Assembly (NCBI GenBank): GCA_021733925.1
Contig: JAIPJY010000004.1
Location: forward strand, 1 to 64,000
Direction: 5' to 3'
DNA: 64,000 nucleotides
Origin: Prosthecobacter sp.
GTDB lineage: Bacteria > Verrucomicrobiota > Verrucomicrobiia > Verrucomicrobiales > Verrucomicrobiaceae
The notes under the pieces were generated by a model. That model did no database searches, was not told where the DNA came from, and saw nothing but the letters and a program-made list of their open reading frames with translations. The position numbers and the translations under genes are program-made. Of this stretch, positions 26,467 to 35,999 are shown one piece after another. How positions within the stretch are numbered: the first letter of the stretch is position 1; every line of letters begins with the position of its first letter.

Positions 26467-27825
26467 TTAAGCAGCCACGAGGTCGTAGCCGCGCCACTCC
26501 TTGACCGTGATGTCAGCAAAGCTGCCAACCGGGAGCTTCTTGCTCACGAAAACCGTGGTGTCGATGTCAGGAGCGTCCATTTCACTGCGGGCAACGCCGG
26601 GTTCTTCAACGAGAACACGCATTTTGCGGCCCACCTGGGTGGTGTTGAAGCCTTCAATGCTGCGCTGAATGGCGCGCATGGCCTCGTTCCAGCGGGCCTT
26701 GCGGGTCATGTGGTGGATCTGATCCTCCATCTTGGCAGCACGGGTGTCCTCCTCGCGGGAGTAGTTGAAGACGCCGGCGCGCTCAAACTTTGTGTCCTGG
26801 ATGAACTGCAGCAGTTCGTTGAAATCGGCCTCGGTTTCACCGGGGAAGCCCACGATGAAGGTCGTGCGGATCGCGATGCCGGGGATGCCAGTACGGATGC
26901 GCTTGATGAGATCGCGAATGTAGGCGCCATCGGTCTCGCGCTTCATGAGGCCCAGCATGCGATCACTGATGTGCTGAAGCGGCATGTCGATGTAGCGTGC
27001 CACTTTGGGGCTCTCGGCGATGGCTTGGATGAGGTCGTCGCTCCAATGTGCAGGATGCGTGTAGAGAAGGCGGATCCAGAAGTCGCCTTCGATCTTGTTG
27101 AGCTCACGAATGAGCGAAGACAGGGATTCACCTTTGGTGGAATCGACGCCACTGCGCGGCTTGGGGCGTTCCTCCGTCCATTTGTCCATGCCGAAGTAGG
27201 TGGTGTCCTGGGAGATGAGATTGATCTCCTTCACCCCGCTGGCGACCAGCTGCTGCGCCTCTTTGACAATGCTTTCCTGCGTGCGGCTGCGGTGGCGGCC
27301 ACGAATGCGGGGGATGATGCAGAAGGAGCAGGGATGATTGCAGCCTTCAGCAATCTTGATGTAGGCCATGTGCTGCGGCGTGAGGCGGAAGCGTGGCGTG
27401 TCGTAATCCGGGATGTACTGCGGCTGGCGGGTGACCAGATTTTCCTGCTCGTGCTCCTTGGTGCCCATGATCTTCTGGATAATGGGGGCGACCTGCGTGA
27501 TCTGATCGAGCCCAATGAAGGCGTCCACCTCCGGCATAAGCCCGGGAAGCTCCTGTGAAAAGCGCTGCGAGAGGCAACCGGCGACGATGATTTTCTGCCG
27601 CGCACGCTTTTTCGAGCCCGCCCGCTGATCCACGGCGTCATGCACCGCACCGACGCTCTCCTTCTTGGCCATGTCGATGAACGAACAGGTGTTCACAATG
27701 AGCACATCCGCGAGATCGGGCTCGGGTGTCATGACCATGCCCGCCTGCTGGAGGTGACCGATCATGATTTCCGAGTCGATGAGGTTTTTCGCGCAACCGA
27801 GAGAGACGAGGCCGACTTTGATCAT
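26467..27825 (-). CDS. rimO: Ribosomal protein S12 methylthiotransferase RimO
   Basis: The ATG at 27825 (MIKVGLVSLGCAKN) gives 452 residues; an in-frame ATG at 27855 only adds an unlikely basic leader. The N-terminal MTTase domain carries the first cluster Cys residues (SLGCAKN, VNTCSF, GCLSQRF). The radical SAM motif is GCNHPCSFCIIP (CxxxCxxC), and the C-terminal ~70 residues form a TRAM domain ending VKEWRGYDLVAA. The enzyme methylthiolates an Asp of ribosomal protein S12, using two 4Fe-4S clusters. The features match RimO better than MiaB (GLVSLGCAKNLIDSE). Confidence 0.95.
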   Translation of the reverse strand: MIKVGLVSLGCAKNLIDSEIMIGHLQQAGMVMTPEPDLADVLIVNTCSFIDMAKKESVGAVHDAVDQRAGSKKRARQKIIVAGCLSQRFSQELPGLMPEVDAFIGLDQITQVAPIIQKIMGTKEHEQENLVTRQPQYIPDYDTPRFRLTPQHMAYIKIAEGCNHPCSFCIIPRIRGRHRSRTQESIVKEAQQLVASGVKEINLISQDTTYFGMDKWTEERPKPRSGVDSTKGESLSSLIRELNKIEGDFWIRLLYTHPAHWSDDLIQAIAESPKVARYIDMPLQHISDRMLGLMKRETDGAYIRDLIKRIRTGIPGIAIRTTFIVGFPGETEADFNELLQFIQDTKFERAGVFNYSREEDTRAAKMEDQIHHMTRKARWNEAMRAIQRSIEGFNTTQVGRKMRVLVEEPGVARSEMDAPDIDTTVFVSKKLPVGSFADITVKEWRGYDLVAA

Positions 27826-27914
27826 GGGGCGCGGATGGTAGCGCCTTTGCGGCAATCGAAAAGGGGAAAGATGACCGCCCGCAGGCAGTTCTCCGGATCA
27901 GATTCCGCTTGTAG

Positions 27915-29924
27915 TCAGGAAACAAGCACCGGTGCCTGCTGCGATGCGCGGCTGGCGGTGAGCTCAAAAGCAGGCGTTTCCTCCTGTGGTTTCTGCACGG
28001 CTTTGGCGAGTGCCTTGCTCAAACCGTCCAGCGAGTAGGGCTTGAGCATGATGTCCACTGGCGGTGTCCGGCCCTGGCTGAGGATGGTAAACTCATCAGG
28101 ATCGATGACAAAACCGCTGCAAACCACCACTGGCACATCGTTACCGACAGCACGCAGTTCCTTGAAGGTGTCACGACCGGAAAGCTTGGGCATGTAGATG
28201 TCGAGCAGGACGGCGTCCACCTTCTCCTGACTGCGCAGGAGGATGTCGAGCGCCTGCTGGCCATCGCAGGCTTCCAGGACGCGGTAGCCCAGGAAACCGA
28301 GCATGTTCATGGCAATGGAGCGCACCGGAGCTTCGTCATCCACGACCAGAATGGTGGTCTGACCTCCAACGGGGGCATTGATGGCCGGCCCATTGTCGAT
28401 CGGAGTCTCCTCTTCGGTCTGTTCCGGATTGAGCAACCGTGGGAGGAACACACGGAATTCGGTGCCGCGTCCCACTTCGCTGTCGAACTCCACCCAGCCG
28501 CCGTGCTCACGCACAATGTCCTGCGCGGTGGAGAGGCCGAGACCTGTCCCCTTGCTGCCTGCCTTCGTCGTAAAGAAGGGCTCAAAGATCCGCTGACGGT
28601 GCTCTTCGGAGATGCCGTGGCCGTTGTCACGCACGACGAGCATGACGAAGTCGGCCGCATCATTGCTCTTGGCTGATTTCGACGGCATCTTGTGGGTGAC
28701 GTTCTCAACGGCGATTTCGATCACGCCTTTGTCTGCTGGCAGCGCATCGCGGGCGTTGAGGCAGAGATTGAGCATGACCTGCTCGATCTGCGTAGCGTCC
28801 CCGGTCGCATAGGAGGCGTCCATGCCGCCGCGCATTTGAATGGTGACACGCGGGTCGACGCTGTGCTTGAGGAGGTTCTGCACATCGGCCAGGAGGCGCT
28901 TGAGATTGGTGGCTTTGCGCACAGCGACTCCGGTGCTGCGGCGTGAATAGCCGAGGAGGGATTTGACGAGCTCCGCCGCACGCGTGGTGGCGTGGTTGGC
29001 ATTCTGCAGCTTGTCACGGACTCCGGCCTGATTGGAAGCCGGGGTAAGTTCGGCGAGCGTGAGATTGCCGCGAATGGCCGTGAGGAGGTTGTTGAAGTCA
29101 TGGGCGATGCCGCCTGCGAGCTGGCCGATGGTGCCCATTTTCTGCGACTCGCGGAGCTGATTTTCCAGCACCCGCATTTCGGAGCGGTCTTTGACGATCC
29201 AGATGCGTCCGATCACTTCACCGGCGTCGGTGCGCATCGGACTGGAGCGCAGGGAGAAAACACGGTTGTCAGTGGAGACGAGCGGTGGCGTTTCATCCTG
29301 GCCTTCGAGGTTGGAGGAGGTCTTTTCGATCCAGGCGGTGATCACAGCTTTTTCTTCAAAGCGCTCGATCAGCGCAGTAAGAATGCGGGAGGAATCACGT
29401 CCGGCGACTTCTTCGACCGCCTTGCCAAGGAAATCATCCAGCTTGGCGTTTGAGGCGATGATGGAGCCCTGGGCATCCACCACGAGTACTCCTTCATCAC
29501 TGGCGGCAAACAAGCCCTGAAGAGCTGTGAATGCTTCGCGCAGCAGGCGCTCGGCATTGAGCAGGCGCTGTGCTGTCTGGCAGGCGTGCTGCTCGGCGGC
29601 ATTAAGTGCCTGGCGCTGCTTGGCGAAGATCATGTTGATGTCACAACGCAGCTTCCAAAAATCGGCCGGCAGCCATTCAGCGGACTGAGCGTCTGGAGGC
29701 ACACCCCGCAGCACCGCCGTGGTGCCTTTCATGACAGCCGTCGTTGGTTTGAGCAGCCAGCCGGAGATCAGAAAGGCGGCCAGGAACACACCGCCGCCGA
29801 GAAGGACGCCTGTGATCCCGAAGAACCAATCGAGTGGCTGACCCATCATGCGGGTGGCTCCCATGGCAGGCAAAAAGCCGAAAAGCCAGAGGGGAAACAG
29901 GATACGGAGTCTCAGGGAGTTCAT
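27915..29924 (-). CDS. Membrane-bound hybrid sensor histidine kinase
   Basis: 669 residues. Two transmembrane helices occupy the first ~60 residues. A PAS-like domain follows (~135-240, [21 protein letters not shown]), then a HisKA domain with phospho-acceptor His in [17 protein letters not shown] (~275). The HATPase domain has N-box [13 protein letters not shown]1 DNGHGI and G2 [12 protein letters not shown]. The C-terminal receiver domain (~520-645) has VVDDEAP and the phospho-acceptor Asp in [13 protein letters not shown]. The architecture suggests a phosphorelay with autoregulation by the attached receiver. No output domain or cognate regulator sits beside it. The upstream gene (29958-30557) is in the same direction, 33 bp away, and may be cotranscribed. 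Confidence 0.92.
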   Translation of the reverse strand: MNSLRLRILFPLWLFGFLPAMGATRMMGQPLDWFFGITGVLLGGGVFLAAFLISGWLLKPTTAVMKGTTAVLRGVPPDAQSAEWLPADFWKLRCDINMIFAKQRQALNAAEQHACQTAQRLLNAERLLREAFTALQGLFAASDEGVLVVDAQGSIIASNAKLDDFLGKAVEEVAGRDSSRILTALIERFEEKAVITAWIEKTSSNLEGQDETPPLVSTDNRVFSLRSSPMRTDAGEVIGRIWIVKDRSEMRVLENQLRESQKMGTIGQLAGGIAHDFNNLLTAIRGNLTLAELTPASNQAGVRDKLQNANHATTRAAELVKSLLGYSRRSTGVAVRKATNLKRLLADVQNLLKHSVDPRVTIQMRGGMDASYATGDATQIEQVMLNLCLNARDALPADKGVIEIAVENVTHKMPSKSAKSNDAADFVMLVVRDNGHGISEEHRQRIFEPFFTTKAGSKGTGLGLSTAQDIVREHGGWVEFDSEVGRGTEFRVFLPRLLNPEQTEEETPIDNGPAINAPVGGQTTILVVDDEAPVRSIAMNMLGFLGYRVLEACDGQQALDILLRSQEKVDAVLLDIYMPKLSGRDTFKELRAVGNDVPVVVCSGFVIDPDEFTILSQGRTPPVDIMLKPYSLDGLSKALAKAVQKPQEETPAFELTASRASQQAPVLVS

Positions 29925-29957
29925 AAAGGGTAAGTTCGAATGATACGGATATGGCGG

Positions 29958-30557
29958 TCAGCTGACGGAGCGGTTGGCAGAAGATTGGGTGCGGCTGATG
30001 ATCTGACTCATGCAGTGCTCGACGGCCGCATTGAGGTGGTTTTCCAGCCAGGTTTCGATCTCACCACGCAATGTGGCGATACCAGCCTGCACCGACTGCC
30101 CGGCTTGAGGAAGCCGCTGCTCCATACGATCTAACCGGTCATTCAAGGCGCTCGCATTCATGGCGATGCCGAATATGTCGTTGCGTAACTGATCGATTTG
30201 AGCCGGCAAGTCTTGGCCTGAAGTAGTTTCCTGCGTGGATGCCCGCTGGGATGTGGGCGGCGGAACAGCTGCTGTTAGTTGCAGTTCAAATGAAGGAACT
30301 GCTTCCTGTTCTCGTGCGAAAGACTGGTTGGCTGAGTTTACAGCTCTGTGACGTGTGAATTCGGGGACTGCGCGTGGCACGGCTTCCATTGCAGGAACGG
30401 TAAAGATGCTTCCCACTGTTCCCTGCAAAGGCTCGGTGCTGACAAGACCAGGCGCATGGTTCATCACCTTCTCTGCAATAACCAGAGCAATGGCTTCCGC
30501 AGGACTTTCGGCCGCAGAGCTTTGGCGTTGTGTTGAGAATGAAAATGGTAAAGGCAT
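29958..30557 (-). CDS. Hypothetical protein upstream of the histidine kinase
   Basis: 199 residues without signal peptide or transmembrane helix. The first ~110 residues are low in structure-forming content and rich in Pro, Ser and Ala. Residues ~115-190 (LPAQIDQLRNDIFGIAMNAS onward) look like a helical coiled-coil segment. It lies 33 bp upstream of the sensor kinase gene on the same strand, so they probably share a transcript and perhaps a pathway. No known family recognised. Confidence 0.6.
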   Translation of the reverse strand: MPLPFSFSTQRQSSAAESPAEAIALVIAEKVMNHAPGLVSTEPLQGTVGSIFTVPAMEAVPRAVPEFTRHRAVNSANQSFAREQEAVPSFELQLTAAVPPPTSQRASTQETTSGQDLPAQIDQLRNDIFGIAMNASALNDRLDRMEQRLPQAGQSVQAGIATLRGEIETWLENHLNAAVEHCMSQIISRTQSSANRSVS

Positions 30558-30857
30558 GCTTGGAATCAGGCAGTATGAGTAATTTTAACAATATTAACAA
30601 TAAAATCCATAATTATTTTAAATTAATTTGAGCGCCGTCTCTTCTAATCTTCCAAATTTCCGTTCGCTTCTAAGGCTCCTCAAAGGCCCTTAATTTTGTC
30701 TTAGATCGCTCATTCATAACGAATTGGGTAATACTCAACTAGCGGTTAATGCGACATTCTTTCACGTTTTCCCCCTAATGGGTTCGAATCGCAGTCTTCT
30801 TCTTCAAAAAAAGCCCTGCCTTGCGCGATCCAAAGCCATGGCTAACCTCCATGTCAC
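30558..30857. other. AT-rich divergent intergenic region
   Basis: About 300 bp between the leftward hypothetical/kinase pair and the rightward Fur-family gene. The first 90 bp are very AT-rich (runs of AATTTTAAC and TTAATTT) and likely hold the leftward promoter. No Fur-box-like palindrome is evident by eye. Confidence 0.4.
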
Positions 30858-31337
30858 ATGGACGAACGTATCACTCAACGCTTGGAAGCTCATCTGGCCA
30901 GCCAGGGACTGCGCCGCACCAAGCAGCGGGATGTCATTGTGGAGGCTGCCTTTGCCACCGATGACCACTTCAAAGCAGAGGAACTGCTGGAGAAGGCGCG
31001 CAAACTCGACAGCACCGTTTCCCGGGCCACCGTTTACCGTACCCTGACCCTGCTGGTCGAATGCGGCCTGCTGCGCGAAGTCGATCTGGGCCGTGACCAG
31101 ACCTACTACGACCCCAATTTCCTCGACAAGCCCCAGCACAACCACCTGATCTGCCTCGACTGCGACCGAGTGGTGGAGTTTGAGGATGATCACACCGCGC
31201 TGCTGCATGACTGCATCACACGTCGGCTTGGGTTTCAGCCCAGCATGAAGAGCATGCGCATCGAAGCCCACTGCGACGAGCTTCGCCGGCTGGGAAAATG
31301 CAGCTACCGCGATGCCAAGCTCGCAGTAGCTGGTTAA
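30858..31337 (+). CDS. Fur family metal-responsive transcriptional regulator
   Basis: 159 residues. An N-terminal winged helix (LRRTKQRDVIVEAAF, then SRATVYRTLTLLVECGLL as recognition helix) is followed by the dimerisation domain with HNHLICLDCDRVVEFEDD, the His-x-His and CxxC metal sites typical of Fur-type proteins. A second Cys pair sits at the C-terminus (IEAHCDELRRLGKC). The family includes iron (Fur), zinc (Zur) and peroxide (PerR) sensors; the CxxC plus C-terminal Cys pair fits the structural zinc site of any of these, so the metal sensed is undecided. It is a candidate regulator for the zinc-type import locus at 50-56 kb. Converges with the nagB fusion gene. Confidence 0.92.
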   Translation: MDERITQRLEAHLASQGLRRTKQRDVIVEAAFATDDHFKAEELLEKARKLDSTVSRATVYRTLTLLVECGLLREVDLGRDQTYYDPNFLDKPQHNHLICLDCDRVVEFEDDHTALLHDCITRRLGFQPSMKSMRIEAHCDELRRLGKCSYRDAKLAVAG

Positions 31338-31345
31338 GAGCTGGA

Positions 31346-33232
31346 TTACACCCGGCGCCAGCGCTGGAATGTCTCAATGGCCTCGTACTCGGCCAAACCG
31401 AGCGCATCATAAAGCCGCGCATTTTCGCGATTGGTCTCCGGCGCTTCTTTTTCCAGGGAGGACAGAGCGCCGTAGCGTGAGATGGCGTTGGCCTTGCGCT
31501 CGATCTGCAGCGGACTCATCGGAATCGCCATGTCGATTTCATGCGGCTCCAGCGGACGCTCTTTGCCACGATACAGCCACACGCTGCAGGCCCCCGCGAA
31601 CTCCTCACCCGCACACGACTGCAAGGCAGCCACCAGCAGCCGGAAGCAAATGCCCGCCACGCTCGACGGATCGGCGGCGTCACCCGTGATGTAGATTTGA
31701 TGCGGTTTGTGCTCCTGGAGCAGGCGCACCAGCGCCTTGTGATCTTCATCCGTGCTCTTGAATCGGCGGTAACGACCGTGCTCATAAAAGGGCAGATCCA
31801 AAAAGGTGACCCGGTCGTTGGCCAGTCCCACCGTGTGCGCCGCATCGCGCAGTTCCCCGCGCAAAATCAGGCCCTTGAGCTGCCGCAGCAGCGGCGGGTC
31901 CTCGCCGAACTCACCCTTTGCTTCCAGCAGGCCCAGTGCCTCCCGCGCATAGGCCACCTGCGCCGCCCACGTGGCCGGATTGGCCGCATTGGAGGCCAGT
32001 TCCAGCAGTGTCTCGGCAAATTTATCCGCCTCGCTGTCCGGCACGCGCAGACTGCCGGAAGTCAGCGCAATCAAGCGCACGTCATGCCCCTGCTCGACCA
32101 TACGATCAATCGTCCCCCCCATTCCAGTGATGGCATCCTGCGGCTCCGGACTGAAAACGAGACAACGCTTCGGATAGGGCCGTGCACGCTCAGGACGGTA
32201 GGTGTCGTCCTCATCGGGCTTGCCGCCCGGCCAGCCAGTGATGGTGTGCTGCAGCTGGTTGAAGATGCGGATGTTGAGCTGATAAGCCGGACCTTGTTCA
32301 GAAAGCAGATCGGAGAGGCCGTTCTCATTGTAATGCTCGTCTATCAGCTTCAAAATCGGGCGCTTGATCTTGAAGGCCTGCCACACCATCGCACGTCGGG
32401 TCTCACGCGGCGTCCAGGATGCCGGACCGACGAGCCACGGCAGCTTGATGCGGGTGAGTTCGCGGGAGGCACCATGGTCGATGAAGAACCGAGCATCTGG
32501 GTGATCCTGCAGGAAGGAGGCTGAAATCACCTCCGTCATCGGCCCTTCGACAGCCTTGGCCACCATGACGGCTTTGTTCTCGCCCCAGGCCATCAGCACC
32601 AGCTTTTTCGCCCGCAGGATCGAACCCACCCCCATGGTGATCGCGAAATGCGGTACATTCTGCTCCCCTCGGAAGTCGCTCGCCGCATCCTGACGCGTCA
32701 CGCGGTCCAGTGTGATTCGACGCGTAAGCGAGTCACGGCTGGAACCTGGCTCATTGAAGCCAATGTGACCCGTCCGGCCAATGCCGAGAATCTGCAGATC
32801 AATGCCCCCGGCCGCTTCGATCTTCTCTTCATACTGGCGGCAGTGGTTGAAGACCTGATCGCCCGGCACCGTGCCGCTGGGGAGATTGATGTTCGTCTTC
32901 GGGATGTCGATGTGGTCAAACAGCTGCTCCGCCATGAACATCGAGTAACTCTCAGGATGGTCGGCGCTGAGACCGTAGTACTCGTCGAGGTTGAAAGTGA
33001 TGACGTTTTTGAAGCTCAGCCCCTCTTCTTTGTGCAGGCGGATCAGTTCACGATAAAACGGCACCGGTGTCGATCCCGTCGCCATGCCCAGCACCGCAGG
33101 CTTGCCCGCCTTGTTCTTGGTCTCGATCAACAATTTCACTTCCTGCGCCAGCGTTTTTGCCGCCTTGGCGGAATCTGGGAAAATGACAGTCGGAACTTTC
33201 TCGTAGACTTCGGCGGGAGGACGAATGGACAT
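31346..33232 (-). CDS. nagB: Glucosamine-6-phosphate deaminase fused to a degenerate LmbE-like domain
   Basis: The ATG at 33232 gives 628 residues; an in-frame start at 33304 adds an unlikely leader. Residues ~15-270 are a NagB domain converting glucosamine-6-phosphate to fructose-6-phosphate and ammonia, with FNLDEYYGL and the active-site loop GIGRTGHIGFNEPGSS. Residues ~350-600 match the PIG-L/LmbE deacetylase fold found fused to NagB in Bacteroidetes and Verrucomicrobia. Here the usual HPDD metal motif reads SPEPQDA (~360), and the second His motif is replaced near DPSSVAG (~520). The LmbE half is therefore probably inactive as a zinc deacetylase and may be structural or regulatory. Confidence 0.9.
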   Translation of the reverse strand: MSIRPPAEVYEKVPTVIFPDSAKAAKTLAQEVKLLIETKNKAGKPAVLGMATGSTPVPFYRELIRLHKEEGLSFKNVITFNLDEYYGLSADHPESYSMFMAEQLFDHIDIPKTNINLPSGTVPGDQVFNHCRQYEEKIEAAGGIDLQILGIGRTGHIGFNEPGSSRDSLTRRITLDRVTRQDAASDFRGEQNVPHFAITMGVGSILRAKKLVLMAWGENKAVMVAKAVEGPMTEVISASFLQDHPDARFFIDHGASRELTRIKLPWLVGPASWTPRETRRAMVWQAFKIKRPILKLIDEHYNENGLSDLLSEQGPAYQLNIRIFNQLQHTITGWPGGKPDEDDTYRPERARPYPKRCLVFSPEPQDAITGMGGTIDRMVEQGHDVRLIALTSGSLRVPDSEADKFAETLLELASNAANPATWAAQVAYAREALGLLEAKGEFGEDPPLLRQLKGLILRGELRDAAHTVGLANDRVTFLDLPFYEHGRYRRFKSTDEDHKALVRLLQEHKPHQIYITGDAADPSSVAGICFRLLVAALQSCAGEEFAGACSVWLYRGKERPLEPHEIDMAIPMSPLQIERKANAISRYGALSSLEKEAPETNRENARLYDALGLAEYEAIETFQRWRRV

Positions 33233-33366
33233 GGTATTGGGTTGGGGTACCCGAAGAGACCGAAGATTGCCGCTCACGCAACTTGCTTTCACGTCACGCG
33301 CCATCCGTTAGGTGCAGACTAATGAACGCATTTGGCATGGCGAAAGCCATGTCAGCTCATCGAACC

Positions 33367-34269
33367 TTACTCCAAATCCAGCTCGGGTTTGAAATCCGAA
33401 GCATGGTACGAACTGCGCACCAGCGGCGCACTCGCCACATGGCGGAAGCCCTTCTTCAAGGCGATCTGCTTGTAGTTCTCAAACGTGTCCGGGTGGACAT
33501 ACTCGATCACTGGCAAATGCTGAGGGGAGGGCCGCAGATACTGGCCCAGAGTCAGCACAGTGACGTCATGCTCGCGCAGATCATCCATGGCCTGAAACAG
33601 TTCCGTCTCCGTCTCGCCGAGTCCGAGCATGAGACCGCTCTTCGTGGCGCACTTGGTGCCAAGCTCTTCAGCCATTGCCTTCGCACGCTTCAGCACATGC
33701 AGGCTGCGGTGATACATCGCACGGCTGCGCACCAGCGGTGTCAGGCGCTCCACGGTTTCGAGGTTGTGATTGAAAATATGAGGCTTCGCCCTCATGACGA
33801 CTTCCAGCGCGTCGTCCTTGCCATTGAAATCCGGCACAAGAATCTCAATCGTGATCGTCGGCACAGCTGCGCGCACGGCTTCAATCGTGCGGGCAAAGTG
33901 ATCTGCACCGCCGTCCTTCATGTCATCACGCGCCACAGCGGTGATGACGACGTGGTTCAGGCCCATGCGCTTCGTCGCCTCAGCCACGCGCTGCGGTTCA
34001 TCGGCTTCCAGAGCAAAGGGTTTGGCCGTTTTGACCGCGCAGAACCCGCAGGCACGCGTGCAGCGGTCTCCGGCGATCATGAACGTCGCCGAGCCCTGGC
34101 TCCAGCACTCCCAGCGGTTCGGGCATTGCGCCTCTTCGCAGACCGTGTGCAGCTTCAAATCCGTGATCAGCCCCTTCGTGCTCCAGAACTTCGGGTCACG
34201 CGGCAGCGTCACGCGGATCCATTCCGGTTTTTTGTCGCGATGCAGGGCGGGGTCGATCTTGGGGGTCAT
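33367..34269 (-). CDS. lipA: Lipoyl synthase LipA
   Basis: The ATG at 34269 (MTPKIDPALHRDKKPEWIRV) gives 300 residues, the normal LipA length; an upstream in-frame ATG at 34374 is unlikely. The auxiliary cluster motif CEEAQCPNRWECW and the radical SAM motif CTRACGFC are intact, and the C-terminal region has GQYLRPSPQHLPVIEYVHP. The enzyme inserts two sulfur atoms into octanoyl groups on lipoyl proteins. No lipB lies nearby. It diverges from a tiny lipoprotein-like ORF. Confidence 0.96.
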   Translation of the reverse strand: MTPKIDPALHRDKKPEWIRVTLPRDPKFWSTKGLITDLKLHTVCEEAQCPNRWECWSQGSATFMIAGDRCTRACGFCAVKTAKPFALEADEPQRVAEATKRMGLNHVVITAVARDDMKDGGADHFARTIEAVRAAVPTITIEILVPDFNGKDDALEVVMRAKPHIFNHNLETVERLTPLVRSRAMYHRSLHVLKRAKAMAEELGTKCATKSGLMLGLGETETELFQAMDDLREHDVTVLTLGQYLRPSPQHLPVIEYVHPDTFENYKQIALKKGFRHVASAPLVRSSYHASDFKPELDLE

Positions 34270-34350
34270 GGGCGGGGGGGATGAATGGCCCAAATGGGGG
34301 CGATTGCAACGCGTTTGGACATCCATACGCACCGCGATAGAGTCGGGATC

Positions 34351-34464
34351 ATGCCGCCCGCCCTTTTTCGCCATCTGACTCTCCTGGGTGCGCTGGTCTG
34401 CACCAGCTGCGCCGACGACGAGCGCAGCTTCTTGCCAGTTGGCGCTGGTCTTCGCCCTGCCTAA
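34351..34464 (+). CDS. Possible 37-residue lipoprotein or truncated remnant
   Basis: A short frame from ATG 34351 to TAA. The first 20 residues form a lipoprotein-like signal (HLTLLGALVCTSC). Only ~17 mature residues follow. It could be an entericidin-like micro-lipoprotein, or the surviving 5' end of a lost gene, since it stops next to the convergent VOC gene. No ribosome site decides the matter. Confidence 0.35.
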   Translation: MPPALFRHLTLLGALVCTSCADDERSFLPVGAGLRPA

Positions 34465-34467
34465 TGA

Positions 34468-34818
34468 TCAATGCGCCCGCTTGCGCGTGAGCATGATCTC
34501 ATTGCCCTCGGTGTCCACGCACATGGCGAGGTGCGGAGGCTCACCGTTTTCTGGCAGAGGCTCCCGCGTGAGCTGACCACCTGCCGCCACGATTTCATGC
34601 GCGCCTTCGATCACATCGGGCACCTGAAAGCTGAGCCCAGTCCAGGAGCGGTCCCCTTCACCACCGCCATGAATACCAATGATGCCATCACAGATCGACA
34701 CCTCACTAATGATATCATTCTGCTTCAGGATGGCACCGCCGAAGACGGTGGCATAGAAATTCACCGCGCGGTTCATGTCCGCCGCCCAGATCACGTATTT
34801 AAGTCGTTCTACTTTCAT
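34468..34818 (-). CDS. VOC family (glyoxalase/bleomycin resistance-like) protein
   Basis: 116 residues with the paired beta-alpha-beta-beta-beta pattern of vicinal-oxygen-chelate proteins: KYVIWAADMNRAVNFYATVFG at the N-terminus, a central SICDGIIGIHGGG strand, and LAMCVDTEGNEIMLTRK at the C-terminus with the usual metal-ligand region. Small stand-alone VOC proteins have varied roles (isomerase, dioxygenase, drug binding), so no substrate is proposed. A 75-bp stretch covering its first codons and upstream region has a diverged copy at 37426-37500, where the frame stops after MKVERLK. Confidence 0.88.
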   Translation of the reverse strand: MKVERLKYVIWAADMNRAVNFYATVFGGAILKQNDIISEVSICDGIIGIHGGGEGDRSWTGLSFQVPDVIEGAHEIVAAGGQLTREPLPENGEPPHLAMCVDTEGNEIMLTRKRAH

Positions 34819-34870
34819 GCAGCCTCACTGCCACAGTCCGAACCCTGAAGACAGCGAATCTTGGTAGGTA
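34796..34870. repeat. Left copy of a diverged 75-bp direct repeat
   Basis: Aligns without gaps to 37426-37500 at about 84% identity (12 differences counted by eye). It covers the first codons of the VOC gene plus 52 bp upstream. Together the two copies bracket the HEAT gene and the integrase. Confidence 0.85.
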
Positions 34871-34980
34871 TCGCAAACGATTGCTTCAGGGGCACTCGCA
34901 AGATACGCCGATATTCGCTCTTGTAGGAATTCTTTCAGGTCAGGCATATCCAGCGCTCCATTTTGGCAGAACGTCTAGCT

Positions 34981-35038
34981 CATCCACGGCGGGGAGGAAA
35001 GCCCGAATTCAAACAAGAGCGTTAACCGCCGTTGGATG
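34981..35038 (-). repeat. attC-like recombination site at the end of a putative gene cassette
   Basis: Read on the minus strand, the element starts with ATCCAAC, an exact R'' core (RYYYAAC), and a CGGCGG spacer. It ends in CCGCCGTGGATG, the complementary arm with a shortened R' core (GTGGAT instead of GTTRRRY). Arms CATCCACGGCGG and CCGCCGTTGGATG pair except for one bulged base. Span is about 57 bp, at the short end of attC lengths. It begins about 22 bp past the stop codon of the HEAT-repeat gene, as in integron cassettes. Confidence 0.5.
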
Positions 35039-35060
35039 CAGCGTCTTGTTCTGCATCTTG

Positions 35061-35999
35061 TTATTCTGGGTGACCATGTGTCTTCTGATAGACTTGGAGC
35101 GTTGCGCGAGCCGGATCGCTGTAGAATGAACTTGAATCTCCCTCCATCAGTTCCAATTCGGGAACCGCGAGATGGATGCTCTCAGGGTAATAATACAGTG
35201 CCCGGGCTGAAACAACCTTCAAGATGCCTTCCCCTCGATTGAGACAGCTTGCGACCACGGGGCCAGCTCGGCCCGGTAGATCTAGACCTCCAAAGTGGTA
35301 GGAATAGAAGCCTTGGCAATTGAGCAACCCGCCCACGCCCAAGAGCTTAATCTCGGGATCTGGGTCGGCACAGGCATCCAAGAAGATCTCCAATATGCGC
35401 TCCACTTCCGCCTGCGTAGGATCTGGCGCTGGGCTTGAAAGCCGACTTGTGAGAGTAAACAAGATTGATCTTCTGCCCTTTGATGCTGTGTGACCGAGTG
35501 TCCTTTCTATCTCGTCCCATGATGCCGGTCCTATTCTGTTCAGGCCGTATGCAGCGGCATCGCGCAACGAGTTGTTCGAGTGGTCAAGCAACTCGACAAG
35601 CAACGGGATCGCAGCCTGGGCTTCTGGACCGAGGTTCGAAAGCTGTTCAAGCGCGAAGAGGCATTGTTCATGGGAACCATAGGAGTCTCGCCGGTATAAG
35701 CTCTCCGGTAGATACTTGCGAAGCGCGTTAGGAAGCCGCTCGCCAAGCCCTTTTGTCTCACCTGGCACATGACTTCTGATAGAGTGTTCGAGGAACTCAA
35801 CAGCCTCCGGTCCGAGACCACGAAGGTCCTCCGGCGTAAGTCTATTCTCGCTCGAATCCCTATTCGCCTTCGCAATCCACTCGGACAACTTCACTCCTTT
35901 GCAGACTGGATCTCTCGGAGGGCGGGTTGCAAACCACAACACGGCTGAGCAAAGAGCTATGCCTGCAAACGCGATGAATAGAACTCGGAACTTCGGCAT
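35061..35999 (-). CDS. Membrane-anchored HEAT-repeat protein (putative cassette gene)
   Basis: The ATG at 35999 gives 312 residues with an N-terminal membrane anchor (MPKFRVLFIAFAGIALCSAV). The outside portion contains HEAT-like helical repeats, for example GPEAQAAIPLLVELLDHSNN, SLRDAAAYGLNRIGP, and later DPEIKLLGVGGLLNCQG. Such proteins mediate protein-protein contacts; function not known. It is transcribed away from the integrase gene 189 bp to its right, and its 3' end is followed by an attC-like site, the arrangement of the first cassette in an integron. Codon use appears somewhat less GC-rich than in neighbouring genes, consistent with transfer. Confidence 0.75.
   Translation of the reverse strand: MPKFRVLFIAFAGIALCSAVLWFATRPPRDPVCKGVKLSEWIAKANRDSSENRLTPEDLRGLGPEAVEFLEHSIRSHVPGETKGLGERLPNALRKYLPESLYRRDSYGSHEQCLFALEQLSNLGPEAQAAIPLLVELLDHSNNSLRDAAAYGLNRIGPASWDEIERTLGHTASKGRRSILFTLTSRLSSPAPDPTQAEVERILEIFLDACADPDPEIKLLGVGGLLNCQGFYSYHFGGLDLPGRAGPVVASCLNRGEGILKVVSARALYYYPESIHLAVPELELMEGDSSSFYSDPARATLQVYQKTHGHPE

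Noticed and set aside
26308-27558. A 416-codon + strand frame over rimO
   Set aside because: The opposite strand encodes RimO with all cluster motifs; the + frame begins inside the tannase gene and has no recognisable sequence.
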